Origin: Diphasiastrum complanatum
Taxonomy: Eukaryota; Streptophyta; Lycopodiopsida; Lycopodiales; Lycopodiaceae
Reading direction: 5' to 3'
Length of the DNA stretch: 64,000 nucleotides
Assembly: GCA_029204225.1 (NCBI GenBank)
Contig: CM055110.1
Location: 32,612,299 to 32,676,298, forward strand
Under the pieces are notes generated by a model. That model was not told the origin of the DNA. It worked only from the letters and a program-made list of their open reading frames with translations, and did no database searches. Below, piece by piece: positions 42,864-54,839 of this stretch (position 1 is its first letter; every line of letters starts with the position of its first letter). Position numbers and translations under genes: made by a program.

Positions 42864-43309
42864 CAAGGATGGATAAAATGGATAGATCTGAGTGATGTGG
42901 CACTCTTCACACGTGTGAAGGCCTGCTGGACTATACCAGACTCATGGATGTACTTGATCCATAAAAGGATCATCATTTTGCTAAGAAAATTGATGAGACT
43001 TTTGCACTCTACATTTTTGTGAGATTTCTAGTCATTTGTCTTGTGATTTTTATGCATGATTGCTATCTAGTATCATTGTACTTGTTGTTTCAGGTGCAGG
43101 CCATACAGTGGATAGTACTCCACACGTGTGAAGCTACTCTCACTAAAAAAATGATGTGTTGATCCATTGCTCTTGCTTAAATCCAAGTGTAGTGAATCTA
43201 GATCAAGATCTAATGTGTAGAACTTGATAAATTCATTGATTAAGCAACCAATAACTTTCTATGATTGTAAAGTACAATCATGATTGTCCTAAAAACTGTA
43301 AACTTTATC
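42864..43309 (+). repeat. Family 6 LTR, 3' part only
   Basis: Aligns from ATCAAGGATGGATAAAATGG with the family 6 LTRs (48069 and 53511 onward) to their end TTTATCA at 43309. The upstream half of the LTR is missing, and no PBS follows: the family 7 RT fragment starts directly. Contains the 16-bp perfect palindrome CTTCACACGTGTGAAG at 42905-42920. Confidence 0.88.
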
Positions 43310-44180
43310 ACAAGGCACTTTGAAATATCATACCCAAGAGAAGCAAAATGCTACATGGGCTTGCAGATTGATATAGATCTTGAGAGTGGAAGACTGTACC
43401 TACACCAATCAAGATAGATTTAGAAAATGCTTTATGATTTTCAGATGGCTTATTGCAAGGGAGTAAATACTCCGATGATTTCTAGCACAATACTAACAAA
43501 TGAAGACTGTCCTAGAGATGATGCAGAATGAGAAGCAATGCAACATAAGCTTTAATGAAGGCTTACTGGTTCCTTGATGTACTTGGCAGACAATATGCGG
43601 CCAGACATTGCTTACGCAGTGTTCAAATTGAGCCAGTTCAATAGAAATCCAGGACCCATACATTGGAAAATTGCCAAGAGGATTCTGCAATACCTACATC
43701 ATACAAAGGACTATGGGCTTTGCTATTGCCATGATGCGGGATTTCAGGTGAAGTCCTATAGTGATGCGAGCTAGGCATCAATCAAAGATGACTCCAAGAG
43801 CATCTTAGGAGGCTACACCATCGCAACAGACCATCGTAGTAGATGCAGTTGTCATTTGGATCAACATGAAACAAACAATAACCGCCCAACCTTCTTGTGA
43901 GGCAGAGTATGTTGCTACAGCCAAGATGGCTAATGAGTTGACATGGCTCAAACAGTTCCTAGATGGACTAAGAGAGAGCACCAATGAACCACTAATGTTG
44001 TACATGGACAATACTTCTACTATACATTTGACAAATGATCATGTGTCTACAAATTACTGTCATTATGAACAAAAGGTCGAAATTAAAACACAGTCAATTG
44101 ATTTAGCATGTAATACTGGAAATTTGAGATACTATAGTAAACATGTCATTGGAACAACTTTCTGCACAGAAATATGCTAG
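43310..44180 (+). pseudogene. Family 7 copia RT/RNase H fragment, plus strand
   Basis: Same sequence as 2632-3298 plus 4124-4260 on the opposite strand, about 93% alike in the RNase H part. It contains the thumb block EISYPREAKCYMGLQID, then YLADNMRPDIAYAVFKLSQF (RT end), SYSDAS followed by the shared TAG (43772-43774), CEAEYVATAKMANELTW and MDNTSTI. Frame breaks at about 43420, 43530 and 43860. It is cut on the left by the family 6 LTR. This copy lacks the solo LTR of the other copy. Confidence 0.82.
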
Positions 44181-44410
44181 TCTGTTACACGTTTGCTCAA
44201 AAGAAAATTTTTATTCAATGGAAGCATGGTTTCGTATTGTTCATACAAATCAATTTATATCCATCAATGAAGTAAAACATACTCTCATTTCAACAGATGT
44301 GATCAAACTAAACCAAAAGTTGCAACAACTATTTCTCAGTCGTCTGCTTGAAAATGCTTAATTTTCAGAGTTTATCTGTCGAGAGAAACGCCCATCTCTA
44401 GAAAATGATC

Positions 44411-44523
44411 TTTGTGTGCTAGTCCCTAGTAACTATCCTCAAACAAGGAGAACATAGCTAACATTGTAAATTGTACACAGAGTTCTTCTTGTCTAAAGAT
44501 AGTTAATAGGGACTAGCACAAAG
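44411..44523. repeat. Long inverted repeat (hairpin), second copy
   Basis: Arms 44411-44453 and 44482-44523 pair with a few mismatches (for example CAAACAAG against CTTGTCTA); loop about 28 nt. Inverted counterpart of 2241-2354. The arms here have diverged more than in the first copy. Confidence 0.75.
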
Positions 44524-47500
44524 AGAAATAGACATGTCTATCTCCTATGATAACTGGAGATCCAATCAAATGAGAAACTGTACTCAAGCATTTGCAGACC
44601 ATAAACTGTAGCAAAATAACATCCACTAGATAAATTAAATTCTCCAAAAATAAAATACTTATCTTGTGAGAATGTCCATGAGATCCATAGGTTCTCAGAT
44701 AAAATACTGGAGTAGAGAGATTCAAAACACTGATCTGAATTTTTACCCAAATAATAGATCAAGAATTAGTCATCACACTTAAGAGTCATCACCATTTCTT
44801 ATAATCCTCTGACAATAACTAAGTATCTATTTATGATCTGTCAACCATAAATATTTAGATTCATATGATTCGTCAATCATAATTTCCTACAATCCAAAAT
44901 CATACTTAATCATTTACAAAATACTAGAGTATATGTCCAACATAACTTAGAGAAAGTAAGAGTCATTCTGAAATCTTTCCATTAAGAAAATACTGGATTT
45001 AGGAATACTTTCAAAACATGATTCTTTAACTGAAGTGCAAGATTCAAGTTCTATAAACAACTGGTAATTAAAGACTGAACGCATACCAAAATGACAATCA
45101 TCTTCAACTACAAAAAACTTTAGATTACAATCCAGAATCACATCTAGATATCCAAAAGCTGAAAATCGATTCAGTTATATAATTCAAAACTATCAGTTTC
45201 TGGTGAAACCACATCATACTGATCGTTTTACCAATTAACTTCATCCTGGAGTAATCAACTACTCAAGTTAATTGCCAATAATTTAGAAATCTCAAATGTC
45301 TAGGTGAAGAATTCAATTATACTAGTATGACAACACATTTAGATCCTTACCCAAATCATTTATAAGTTAATCCATAAATCTTCCATGCAAAGATCTGTTA
45401 ACTCTACAAGTATCTGTCAAGACAATACTTGATCATATGCTTATGTTCGCTGACTAGGTTAAGTGCACCAGAGAACCTTAGTAACTAGGACTACACAGTA
45501 GATTCATACAAGATTAATGGTGCACATAGAGAATAATCTCAGTATGACCCAGTACATAAACACATTCGTACCTGGCAGATTCCTCCAGAACCCACATATG
45601 TTACTCACATATTTCACTGAGATCTTGTAACTCAGCTACAAAATATTTTCTATTTCTCATGACTAAATAACATATCCAGAAAATCTCTTAGACAAATAAA
45701 ATTCACTCTCAACAGTTTTTTCAATCCAACTTACCTCTAATAGCATAATTTCTTTCACTCAATCAACCCCTCTCTGGTGCTAGTACTCAAACTAAGATTA
45801 GGTTGATCCAATACAGAACTCTCGGACTTAAATTCTGATCAAACTTACTTCTATTCCAATCAAAATGGAACTAGTAACCTTTGACCTTTCATTGTACTAC
45901 TTATAAATAATGATTCAAATATTAAACCTATTCTAAAACCAGATTGTCCACACAATCTCTAGAGAATTCCTCTTATTCGAAAAGTTCCAATTAGGTATCT
46001 TACTCTGAATCTATTCAAAATTACTTTCAGACCAAAACTCATTTCTATACCACATCTGGTTCTCTTCCAAAAATTATGCAACCAATAGATTCCCAAATAG
46101 AATTTTATCCCATCACTTCACCTCTTCTTTTAAAGCAATTATAAATTTCAATAAAAGTTAACTGGAAATATGATATATGAAAATATCCAAATACAAGAAA
46201 AGTCAATAATAAGTACTTCCAGTAAAGGATTCACTTCATTACAAACATGACTTTTCTTCAAATATTTTCAATCTGAGTGATAGAAACTACTATTTCATCG
46301 AAATCCATTTATGCAACAGAGATTTCTAGGTCTAAAAAATTGAAATATTTTAAACTTAGAATTTATTTGAATTCCAAGTCTATTAACACAAGTAGTAATT
46401 TATATGACATAACATTCTTTCAGAAGAATAAGTTCATGCTGGAAAGAATCATATAAATCAGTCTGATATCTTATATTTGAAAAATTACTAAGAAGTAAAT
46501 GATTAAGTAAAAAAATGAGAAATAGATTTGAGGGCCTCTGATTTTGTAAATAATGAGATACCATATTAGGATCTAGATTAAACCTCAAAATTTTCCAAAA
46601 TACCCCACCTTTGATCAAATGGTTTTCTTCTTTCCCATATCGCGACTAGGTACTAAAACACACCATTGATCATCAGATCTTTACAGTCCTAGAATTTTCT
46701 TTCCAAAATTACTGATGTCCCATACCATCAGCCAGAAAACTCTATGACTACCTTATTTGATATTCTAGAGATCCTTTGATCAACTAGCTGTCCTATAATC
46801 CATATAGGATATTATCTCTTGTTTCCAAACACTGGAGAATCCATTTATTTGGATGATTGGCATGCCTATTAGATGGATACCACAAATCCACATCTGACCA
46901 TGTGACTTAAAAGAATTAACATGGTCCCACATTACATTCTGATCTTTTCTGATTAATGAATAACCTTGAAATCCCCTACTGATGCATCAAATCTAGGGAC
47001 AAGCTTCTGTCAACTAACAAATCCAATGTAATCCACGTATCAGATTCCACTTCTAACATCACCATTGACATCCAAAATTGCAGATAACTCAATGGTTACA
47101 AAGATAACATTTATTAATTCAGTTAAATGAATTTAATCCAAGAAATTAATAATCGGTGTTAAGCAATTATTTACTGGGATTTACCTAGAATACTAACTGC
47201 AAAATACATTTCCCAATCACACTTACTACCTCTGATTTTCACTCTTCTCTCCTTAGAATTTTCAGTTCCCTAAAAATCTATTTCAGCCAAGGAACCAGGC
47301 CTCAATATATAGAGCCAAAAGCAACCTGGGCACATAGCCGTGCATAGCCCTAAGTTCCCTATACATAGATTCACCTAGAATAGAGTCCTAAGCATGGACC
47401 AACTATTCATAGAATTGCTATTGATAACTTTACACATGCATACACTATCTCATACCTTGTCTAAACTCCATTTAGTGTGTTCTGGGCCTCACAAGGATAT

Positions 47501-47663
47501 TAGTTACTTCTAGGTCACATCCAGTATGACGTGGCATAACTAACAACTTGATTCACTGGCGTACCGTCGATCCAAGACTAGGAGTATACTAAATCCTACT
47601 TACTGGCGTTGGACATAACATTGATCACTCCAACAAATAAAGAACAGCTCCTGGATTAAGAAC
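44524..47663. other. About 3.1 kb non-coding; possible long LTR or 3' region of family 7
   Basis: 44524-44985 matches 1779-2240 inverted, so it belongs to family 7. The rest has no counterpart in the window and no coding signal. It includes AATATATAGAG near 47301 and AATAAAG near 47634, the kind of promoter and polyadenylation words seen near LTR ends, but no second copy fixes a boundary. It ends at the family 6 insertion (target duplication AGAAC). Confidence 0.4.
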
Positions 47664-48516
47664 TGTTGAAAATTGTCACTTCTCACTTGATATTGGTTCT
47701 TGTAAATATTGATCAAACATTAGAATATGTTGATGATATCGTGTGGAGCCTGTTCCCACGTGTGAAAGGATGTACTTTTCATGTTTGTATATATCCAAAT
47801 TGATTTTGTATCATTCTAGTTAGTGTGAACATGAAATGACTAGTTTTTAGTCAAGTTGACTAGTCACCTACAAATTAGCTTTTCCTTGCATGTGCATGCG
47901 TAAATGCTCCCACATGGCAAGTGGATGTTCACACGTGTGTATAGAGTACTAGAAGATAAGAGTTGACCATTTTCCTTAGATCCTATTTTGTAGGAAATAT
48001 TCCTATATTCTAGGAGACTAGCTTTTTGGATTTTAGTCATATTCTAGAAGGTCAACTATTGGATAAGGATCAAGGATGTATAAAATGGATAGACCTGAGT
48101 GATGTGGCACTCTTCACACGTGTGAAGGCCTGCTGGACTGTACCAGACTCATGGATGTACTTGATCCATAAAAAGATCATCATTTTGCTAAGAAAATTGA
48201 TGAGACTTTTGCACTCTACACTTTTGTGAGATTTCTAGTCATTTGTCTTGTGATTTTTATGCATGATTGCTATCTAGTATAATTGTAGTTGTTGTTTCAG
48301 GTGCAGGCCGTACAGTGGATAGTACTCCACACGTGTGAAGCCGCTCTCACTAAAAAATGATGTGTTGATCCATTGCTCTTGCTTAAATCCAAGTGTAGTG
48401 AATCTAGATCAAGATCTAATGTGTAGAACTTGATAGATTCATTGATTAAGCAACCAATAACTCTCTATGATTGTAAAGTACAATCATTATTGTCCTAAAA
48501 ACTGTAAAATTTATCA
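47664..48516 (+). repeat. Family 6 5' LTR (853 bp)
   Basis: Starts TGTTGAAAATTGTC and ends AAATTTATCA. Four CACGTGTG sites, one being the 16-bp palindrome CTTCACACGTGTGAAG at 48112-48127. One such site present in the 3' LTR (53180 region) is deleted here near 47740. Confidence 0.94.
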
Positions 48517-48528
48517 TGGTATCAGAGC
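48517..48528 (+). promoter_or_regulatory. Primer binding site (initiator tRNA-Met)
   Basis: TGGTATCAGAGC abuts the LTR end at 48516. The leader 48529-49111 has no ORF of note and holds another CACGTGTGAAAC. Confidence 0.95.
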
Positions 48529-49111
48529 TAAGTAAGAGAGTGATCATTGAATCATAAATCTTGTAAAGATCATTGGCAAAATTTGTTTTCTGGCCAATAC
48601 TAGTGAGGGCGAGTTCTTCTAGAGTGATAGCTTGTAATCATTTGGATAAAAATGACTTGGAGGCTGTGTATGTACTTTTAACACGTGTGAAACTGTACAA
48701 CAACTTTCAATTCAAGTTACTTTGTGTTTGTTGGTCCCAAAATCACAATACTAGTTCATTTTTGGTGCTTTTTGAAGCATAGTATTGATCTAGATTCATT
48801 CTAACTAATGCCTATGACCAAATAGTGTTTTGGATCATTGAAGCATTTCTTTTTAGAGTCTAAGATCAGATCTTAAGAGGCTGATTTGTTCAGATCCTTA
48901 GTTGAAGTGAAATCTCTAAGAAAAGTGTAAAGCAATTTTTTTGTGAGAGTGAAAGCTAGAAATTTTTGGTAAGATCTTTGAGTATCATTCAAGCTTGTGT
49001 GCTAGTTTGATAGAGACAAGCCTATAGGCATTCTAGAAAGCTTTAGGCCTTTTCATAGATCTTTTAAAATTCAAAAATCTTTGTGATTTTTAAAAGAGCA
49101 TTCATTCTAAA

Positions 49112-50329
49112 ATGTCATCCATGGGTGGATATTTGATGGAATCAAGTGAGAGACTCACTTCCACAAATTATTCCATTTGGAAAGTGAGAATGGAATCACT
49201 CCTAGTGATCCATGATCTATATGACATAGTTCAAGGAGTAGAGGATGAGCCTCAAACTCCCCAAGAACAAGCCAAATACAAGAAGAGAGCAAGATTAGCT
49301 CTACATTGCATAAAGTTAAATGTATGCAATGACCTCTTGAAAGAGATGTCTTCTTGTACCTCATCCAAAGAGGCTTGGGATTCATTAAAGAGAATTTATG
49401 AATCCAACAATACTTCAAGAATCCTCATGCTAAGAAATCAAGTTTTCCAAAGCATGAAAGGAAGTGGAGAGAGTGGACAAGAGTATGTTCTTAGGATCAA
49501 ATCTCTTAACAAGGAGTTAAGTGCAATAGGAGAGAAGATCCAAGATCAAGAACTAGTACAAATCATTTTGAATGGTCTAAGTGATGAGTTTAGCAACTTA
49601 GTCCAATCATTTGCCATTCAAGACTCTCTTCCATCCATTGAAAAGTTGCACAATGTTCTTGTGGCCGAGGAGAGTAGGCTTCTACACCTCAAGACAAGAA
49701 TGGATAGCATGTCACTTAATGGAGGAGAGGAGAAAGTTAACTTTACATCTAAAGGCAAGAAAAAGCAAAATCCATTCAAGAAAAATCAAGGCAAGGAGGC
49801 CGAGATGAAGAATGCAGGATCTACCTCCAAAGGCAAAGTGAAGAACAAGGCAAAACGAAAGTGTTTCTTTTGTGGAAAGAAAGGACACTTTGCCTCAGAA
49901 TGCTACTTGAAGAAGAATCAACAAGCCAAAGGAGATCAAGGGAACATTGCTCAAGAGGAAGAATATGAGGATGGATTCAACACATCCTTAATGGTTGCAT
50001 CTACACCAACTTCAAGTCAAGACACATGGTGGATAGATAGTGGGGCTAGTTCCCACATGTCCTTTAACAAGCATTATTTTTCTACTCTTCTATCTTGTAA
50101 TGACTCTAAGAAGCCAATATACACTGCTAGTGATCAAGCATGCAAGATAGATGGCATAGGATCTATACCTCTTTGTTTAGGCACATCTAAAAGGATAGAT
50201 CTAGATAATGTTTTGTATGTTCCTACCATTTCAAGAAACTTGCTTAGTGTAGGACAATTAATGGACAATGGACTAGATGTACATTTCAAGAATGGAGTTT
50301 GTTCCATCTTGAAAATGATAAGTGCATAG
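49112..50329 (+). pseudogene. Family 6 gag-protease, up to the first frameshift
   Basis: 405 residues from ATG 49112 (MSSMGGYLMESSERLTSTNY). NYSIWKVRMESLL near 20, helical capsid, basic tract KGKKKQNPFKKNQGK, knuckle CFFCGKKGHFASEC intact, protease WWIDSGASSHMS near 308. At GVCSILK a run of A is one shorter than expected (ILKND), shifting the frame at about 50315. Gag should be functional if expressed. Confidence 0.92.
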
Positions 50330-53084
50330 CTAGTGGCATTAAGCAAGGTAGACTTTTCAAGTTGGATGCTAATGTTGCAAGTGAAAGTGTGAACTTGGCT
50401 AGGGAGGAGCTAACTCAAGTGGAGCTTTGGCATAAGAGATTAGGCCATCCTAATCTTCAATCTATGGAGTCAATGGCAAGCAAGGAACTAGCTCTCGGCC
50501 TACCAAGAACTTTCAAGAAGTGTGGAAAAATGTGTGAGGCATGTGCCTTGCAAAGTCACACAAATCTTCTTACAAGAAATCTTCATCAAGATCTCTCTCT
50601 CCCTTGGATCTCATACATTCTGATGTACATAGTTTTTCACATGCAAGTAATGGAGGTGCCTTGATGTATGTAACTTTTATAGATGATTGTACTAGATTCA
50701 CATGGATTGAGTTACTATCAAAGAAAAGTCTTGTTTATGAAGCTTTCATTAAGTTCAGGTCTCTAGTAGAGAAACAACTTAGTACTTCTATCAAAGCACT
50801 AAGATGTGATAATGGAGGAGAGTGCACCTCCAATAAAATGAAAGACTTTTGTGAGATCAATGGTATTAAGTTACAATACACTTGTTCCTACACCCCTCAA
50901 CAAAATGGGGTGGCCGAGAGGAAAAATAGGAGTCTATGTGAGTGTGCAAAGTCCTTGAGGCTTGATGCATCACTTCCCATCTCATTTTGGGGAGAAGCCA
51001 TAACATGTGCTAATTATTTGTGTAATAGACTTCCTAGTAGTGCTATAGATGGGATCTCACCTTATCAAGCCTTGTTTGATAAGGAACCCAATGTAAAAGA
51101 TTTTTAGATCTTTGGATGTACTTGTTATGTACACATTCCTTTGGAGACTAGAAGGAATGAAGATGCTACCTCCTTCAAAGGAATCTTTGTTGGCTATGGA
51201 GAAAATAGCAAGGGATATAGGATATATGATCCTACATCCAAGAAAGTAAAGGTAAGCAAGGATGTACTTTTTGATGAGTCACAATTTGCTAAGAGCTTGT
51301 CAAATGGATCTAACCCATTGTGCATTGAAGATCTTGACAAATCCGAGGAGGATCTTGACAAACCCGAGGAGGATCAACCCGAGGATGGAGATTTGGATCC
51401 GAGTCAGAAGGGGCCAAGAAGATCATCAAGGAGCAAGGCCGAGCCCTCAAGGCTTACCTATGTGGACAAGGGAAAGCAAAAGGAAGGCTCTACATCTTCT
51501 ACCTCTTACTCTTTTTTAGCTACATTGATTGAAGAACCATCATCTTTTGAAGAAGCATGTAAATCTAAAGTTTGGAGAGATGCAATGCAAGTAGAGTACG
51601 ATGCATTAGAAGAGAATCATACTTGGAATCTTGTAAATCTTCCAAGAGGAAAGAAACCACTTGCATGTAAGTGGATTTATAGAATTAAGTACAATCAAGA
51701 TGGATCTATTAGTAAATACAAAGCTAGGCTTGTTGCTAAGGGATTTCTTCAAATAAAAGGATTGGATTATGAAGAAACATTTGCACCTATAGCTAAGCTT
51801 GTAACTATTAGATTAATCATTTGCATTGCTACTTTGTTCAAATGGGATCTCTACCAAATGGATGTGAGAAATGCCTTCTTGAATGTCTTCTTAGAAGAGG
51901 AAATCTACATGATCCAACCCGAGGGCTTCATCAAGGTTGGTGAGGAGCAAAAGGTGTGCTACTTAAGGAAGAGCCTATATGGCTTGAAGCAAGCACCTAG
52001 AGCTTGGTACTCTAGGTTGCATGATTTTCTCTATTCCCTTGGCTTTGTACTAAGTGCTTATGAACCTTCTTTATATTTCAAATGTAATGAAGGAAAGATC
52101 ATCATTTTGGTTCTTTATGTTGATGACATCATTGTGACAGGAAATGATGATGATGGCATAGGCAAAGTAAAAGTTGACTTATCTAGTGAGTTCAAGATGG
52201 TAGATCTAGGCTTCCTAAAGTTTATACTTGGGTTAGAAGTGTCTAGAAGTAGCAATTGTACTTTCATAAGTCAATCTAAGCATGCTACTTCCATTCTTGA
52301 AAGATTTGGTATGAAAGATTGTAAGGGGATCGACACCCCTATGGAGCATGTTGTGAAAGCAACTAATGAAGGTGATGAAGCATCCTTTGAGGACATCACC
52401 CTCTTTAGGAAGCTTATAGGCTCTCTAATCTATTTAACCATCACTAGACCTGACTTAAGTTTTTGTGTAAGCAAGTTGAGTCAAAGTATGCAAGCTCCTT
52501 TAGTTCATCATTGGAAAAGTGCCAAGAGAGTACTTAGATATGTTTCTAGTACTAGATTTTTTGGCATGCTTTATGAAGGATCTAACTTGCACTTGAGAGC
52601 CTACTCGGATTCAGATTTTGCAGGTGACAAGATGGATAGGAAGTCCATTAGTGCATTTGCAACATTTCTTTGTGGAGGAGTGATATCTTGGCTTTCCAAA
52701 AAGCAAGATACAATCTCACTATCTTCTTGTGAAGCCGAGTACAAGGCATTGACTTCAACAACCAAAGAGCTCCTATGGCTAAGAAGACTCTTGATGGAAC
52801 TACATGTGCTAGAGGCCGAGGAGATCCCTTACATATTTTGTGACAATCAAGCTTCTCAACAAATTGCTTCAAATCCTATTTTCCATGCTAGAACAAAGCA
52901 TATTGAGATAGCTCACCACTTTGTGAGGGAGAAGGTACAATCCAAGGAAGTGCAACTACATCATGTACCATCATCCGAATGCATAGCTGATATCTTAACC
53001 AAACCATTGTCCAAAGATCCATTTTTTAAGTTAAGATATGCTCTTGGAATTGTAGATAGATGTACACTAGATTTGCCAAGTTAG
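50316..53084 (+). pseudogene. Family 6 integrase-RT-RNase H, one frameshift and one nonsense codon
   Basis: The first piece (to about 50555) has ELWHKRLGHPN and CEACAL; one base is then missing in GCCTTG(G)CAAAGTCACAC. The frame continues from there to 53084, broken only by TAG 51105-51107 in KDF-stop-IFGC. Integrase: HSDVH, YVTFIDDCTRFTWIELL, RCDNGGE, NGVAERKNRSLCE. RT: CKWIYRIKYNQDGSISKYKA, QMDVRNAFLN, LYVDDIIVTGND with YVDD at residues 326-329 of the last ORF. RNase H: YSDSDFAGDKMDRKS, SSCEAEYKALT, CDNQAS, ADILTKPL. All catalytic residues are present. It stops 14 nt before the 3' LTR, and GAAGTGAGGTGGAG is the polypurine tract. Confidence 0.93.
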
Positions 53085-53097
53085 AAGTGAGGTGGAG
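53084..53097 (+). promoter_or_regulatory. Polypurine tract of family 6 element
   Basis: GAAGTGAGGTGGAG, purine-rich and interrupted by two T, directly before the LTR start TGTTGAAAA. Confidence 0.75.
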
Positions 53098-53939
53098 TGT
53101 TGAAAATTGTCACTTCTCACTTGACATTGGTTCATGTAAATATTGATCAAACATTAGAATATGTTGATGATATGATTTCACACGTGTGGAGCCTGTTCCC
53201 ACGTGTGAAAGGTTGTATTTTTCATGTTTGTATATATCCAAATTGATTTTGTATCATTCTAGTTAGTGTGAACATGAAATGACTAGTTTTTAGTCATGTT
53301 GACTAGTCACCTACAAATTAGCTTTTCCTTGCATGTGCATGAGTAAATGCTCCCACATGGAAAGTGGATGTTCACACGTGTGTATAGAGTACTAGAAGAT
53401 AAGAGTTGACCATTTTCCTTAGATCCTATTTTGTAGAGAATATTCCTATATTCTAGGAGACTAGCTTTTTGGACTTTAGTCATATTCTAGAAGGTCAACT
53501 ATTGGATAAGGATCAAGGATGGATAAAATGAATAGATCTGAGTGATGTGTCACTCTTCACACGTGTGAAGGCATGCTGGACTATACCAGACTCATGGATG
53601 TACTTGATCCATAAAAGGATCATCATTTTGCTAAGAAAATTGATGAGACTTTTGCACTCTACACTTTTGTGAGATTTCTAGTCATTTGTCTTGTGATTTT
53701 TATGCATTGTACTTGTGGTTTCAGGTGCAGGCCATACTGTGGACAATACTCCACACGTGTGAAGCCGCTCTCACTAAAAAATGATGTGTTGATCCATTGC
53801 TCTTGCTTAAATCCAAGTGTAGTGAATCTAGATCAAGATCTAATGTGTAGAACTTGATAAATTCATTGATTAAGCAACCAATAACTCTCTATGATTGTAA
53901 AGTACAATCATTATTGTCCTTAAAACTGAAAAATTATCA
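53098..53939 (+). repeat. Family 6 3' LTR (842 bp)
   Basis: Starts TGTTGAAAATTGTC and ends AAAATTATCA. Carries five CACGTGTG sites including CTTCACACGTGTGAAG at 53555-53570. A stretch of about 20 bp near 53706 is missing compared with the 5' LTR. Confidence 0.94.
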
Positions 53940-53944
53940 AGAAC

Positions 53945-54839
53945 GTCTCGTGCCCAGCATGCACAGCTAACGCCCGTGAACAAAGATTCTCAAGCAATCA
54001 GGGATGAAGAAGCTACGGGAAGCACATGATGCAACACAAGAAGACGAATTAGCAGGAGTGAGAGAGCATTGTTAGCATGATGTTAGAGTAGAGGAAAATG
54101 AAGGAGGATTCTCGACCAGAGGAAAATGAAGGAGGGATAGAGCGAAGTTAGCGCCAAAAAAATTTGGCACTAATTAATGTTGCCACCGGGCCAATCGTAC
54201 AGTTGGCATTTTTTGGGTCCTAAGTTTGAGCATTTTTTGGGGTCAAAGTTTGAGCATTTTTTTTGGGTTTAAGTTTGAGCCTCATTTTTGAAACTATAAA
54301 GCATGTTAGGGTTTTCAACTGCAAGGAAGATTACGATGATGGCAGTGGGAGACAACGACCCATGTGCATCATTAGGATTGCCTTCACACACAAGCGATGG
54401 CGGGCTGAGGGTGATAACAGATTTCTCTTGGCCTCCCTCTTGCTTCTCGATTGATTCTGCCTCAAGATACGTCTCAACAGATATGTTCGGATGATCCCCA
54501 GACCGACAACTTATTGGGGGGTGTATGTGACAGGACCTCACCGCCATTCTTACTAAATAGGTCGGCCACGCGTTGCTACCTTCAAGAATCATTTGCTGCT
54601 TCTGACCATAGTTCTTTGTCATTGTTTGCAGAATTGCTCACATGGCAACTTCCTCAAGCCAGCTTGAACCAAGCCCATTTTCTAGGCTTTCAAAGAGCCA
54701 TGTCAAATTATTGAGTCATTGCAATATCATTGAGCACCTGGTTCAATGGAAACTATTCTCTCAGTCTCCTATTGTTAAGAGACACTATGGGAAAATTTCA
54801 ATTTATAAGGGCAAAAAATGAGCTATCTTGGTCATGGAC
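53945..54839. other. No gene recognised
   Basis: Overlapping short frames on both strands at 54263-54714 show no motif. GAGGAAAATGAAGGAGG occurs twice (about 54091 and 54119), and GAGCATTTTTT(GGG) with CTAAGTTTGAGC repeats near 54215-54285. A host-gene remnant is possible but unsupported. Confidence 0.35.

Larger units (their letters stand above)
47664..53939 (+). mobile_element. Complete family 6 Ty1/copia element (6276 bp)
   Basis: LTRs 47664-48516 (853 bp) and 53098-53939 (842 bp), tRNA-Met PBS, gag-PR-IN-RT-RNaseH, and target duplications AGAAC at 47659-47663 and 53940-53944. The LTRs differ at about two dozen sites by eye (near 3%) plus two indels. The coding region has two 1-nt deletions and one nonsense codon. 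A relative left the LTR fragment at 42864-43309. Confidence 0.95.

Noticed and set aside
54263-54714. Overlapping short frames on both strands that might be a host exon
   Set aside because: No motif, no splice-site context that stands out and no homolog I recognise.
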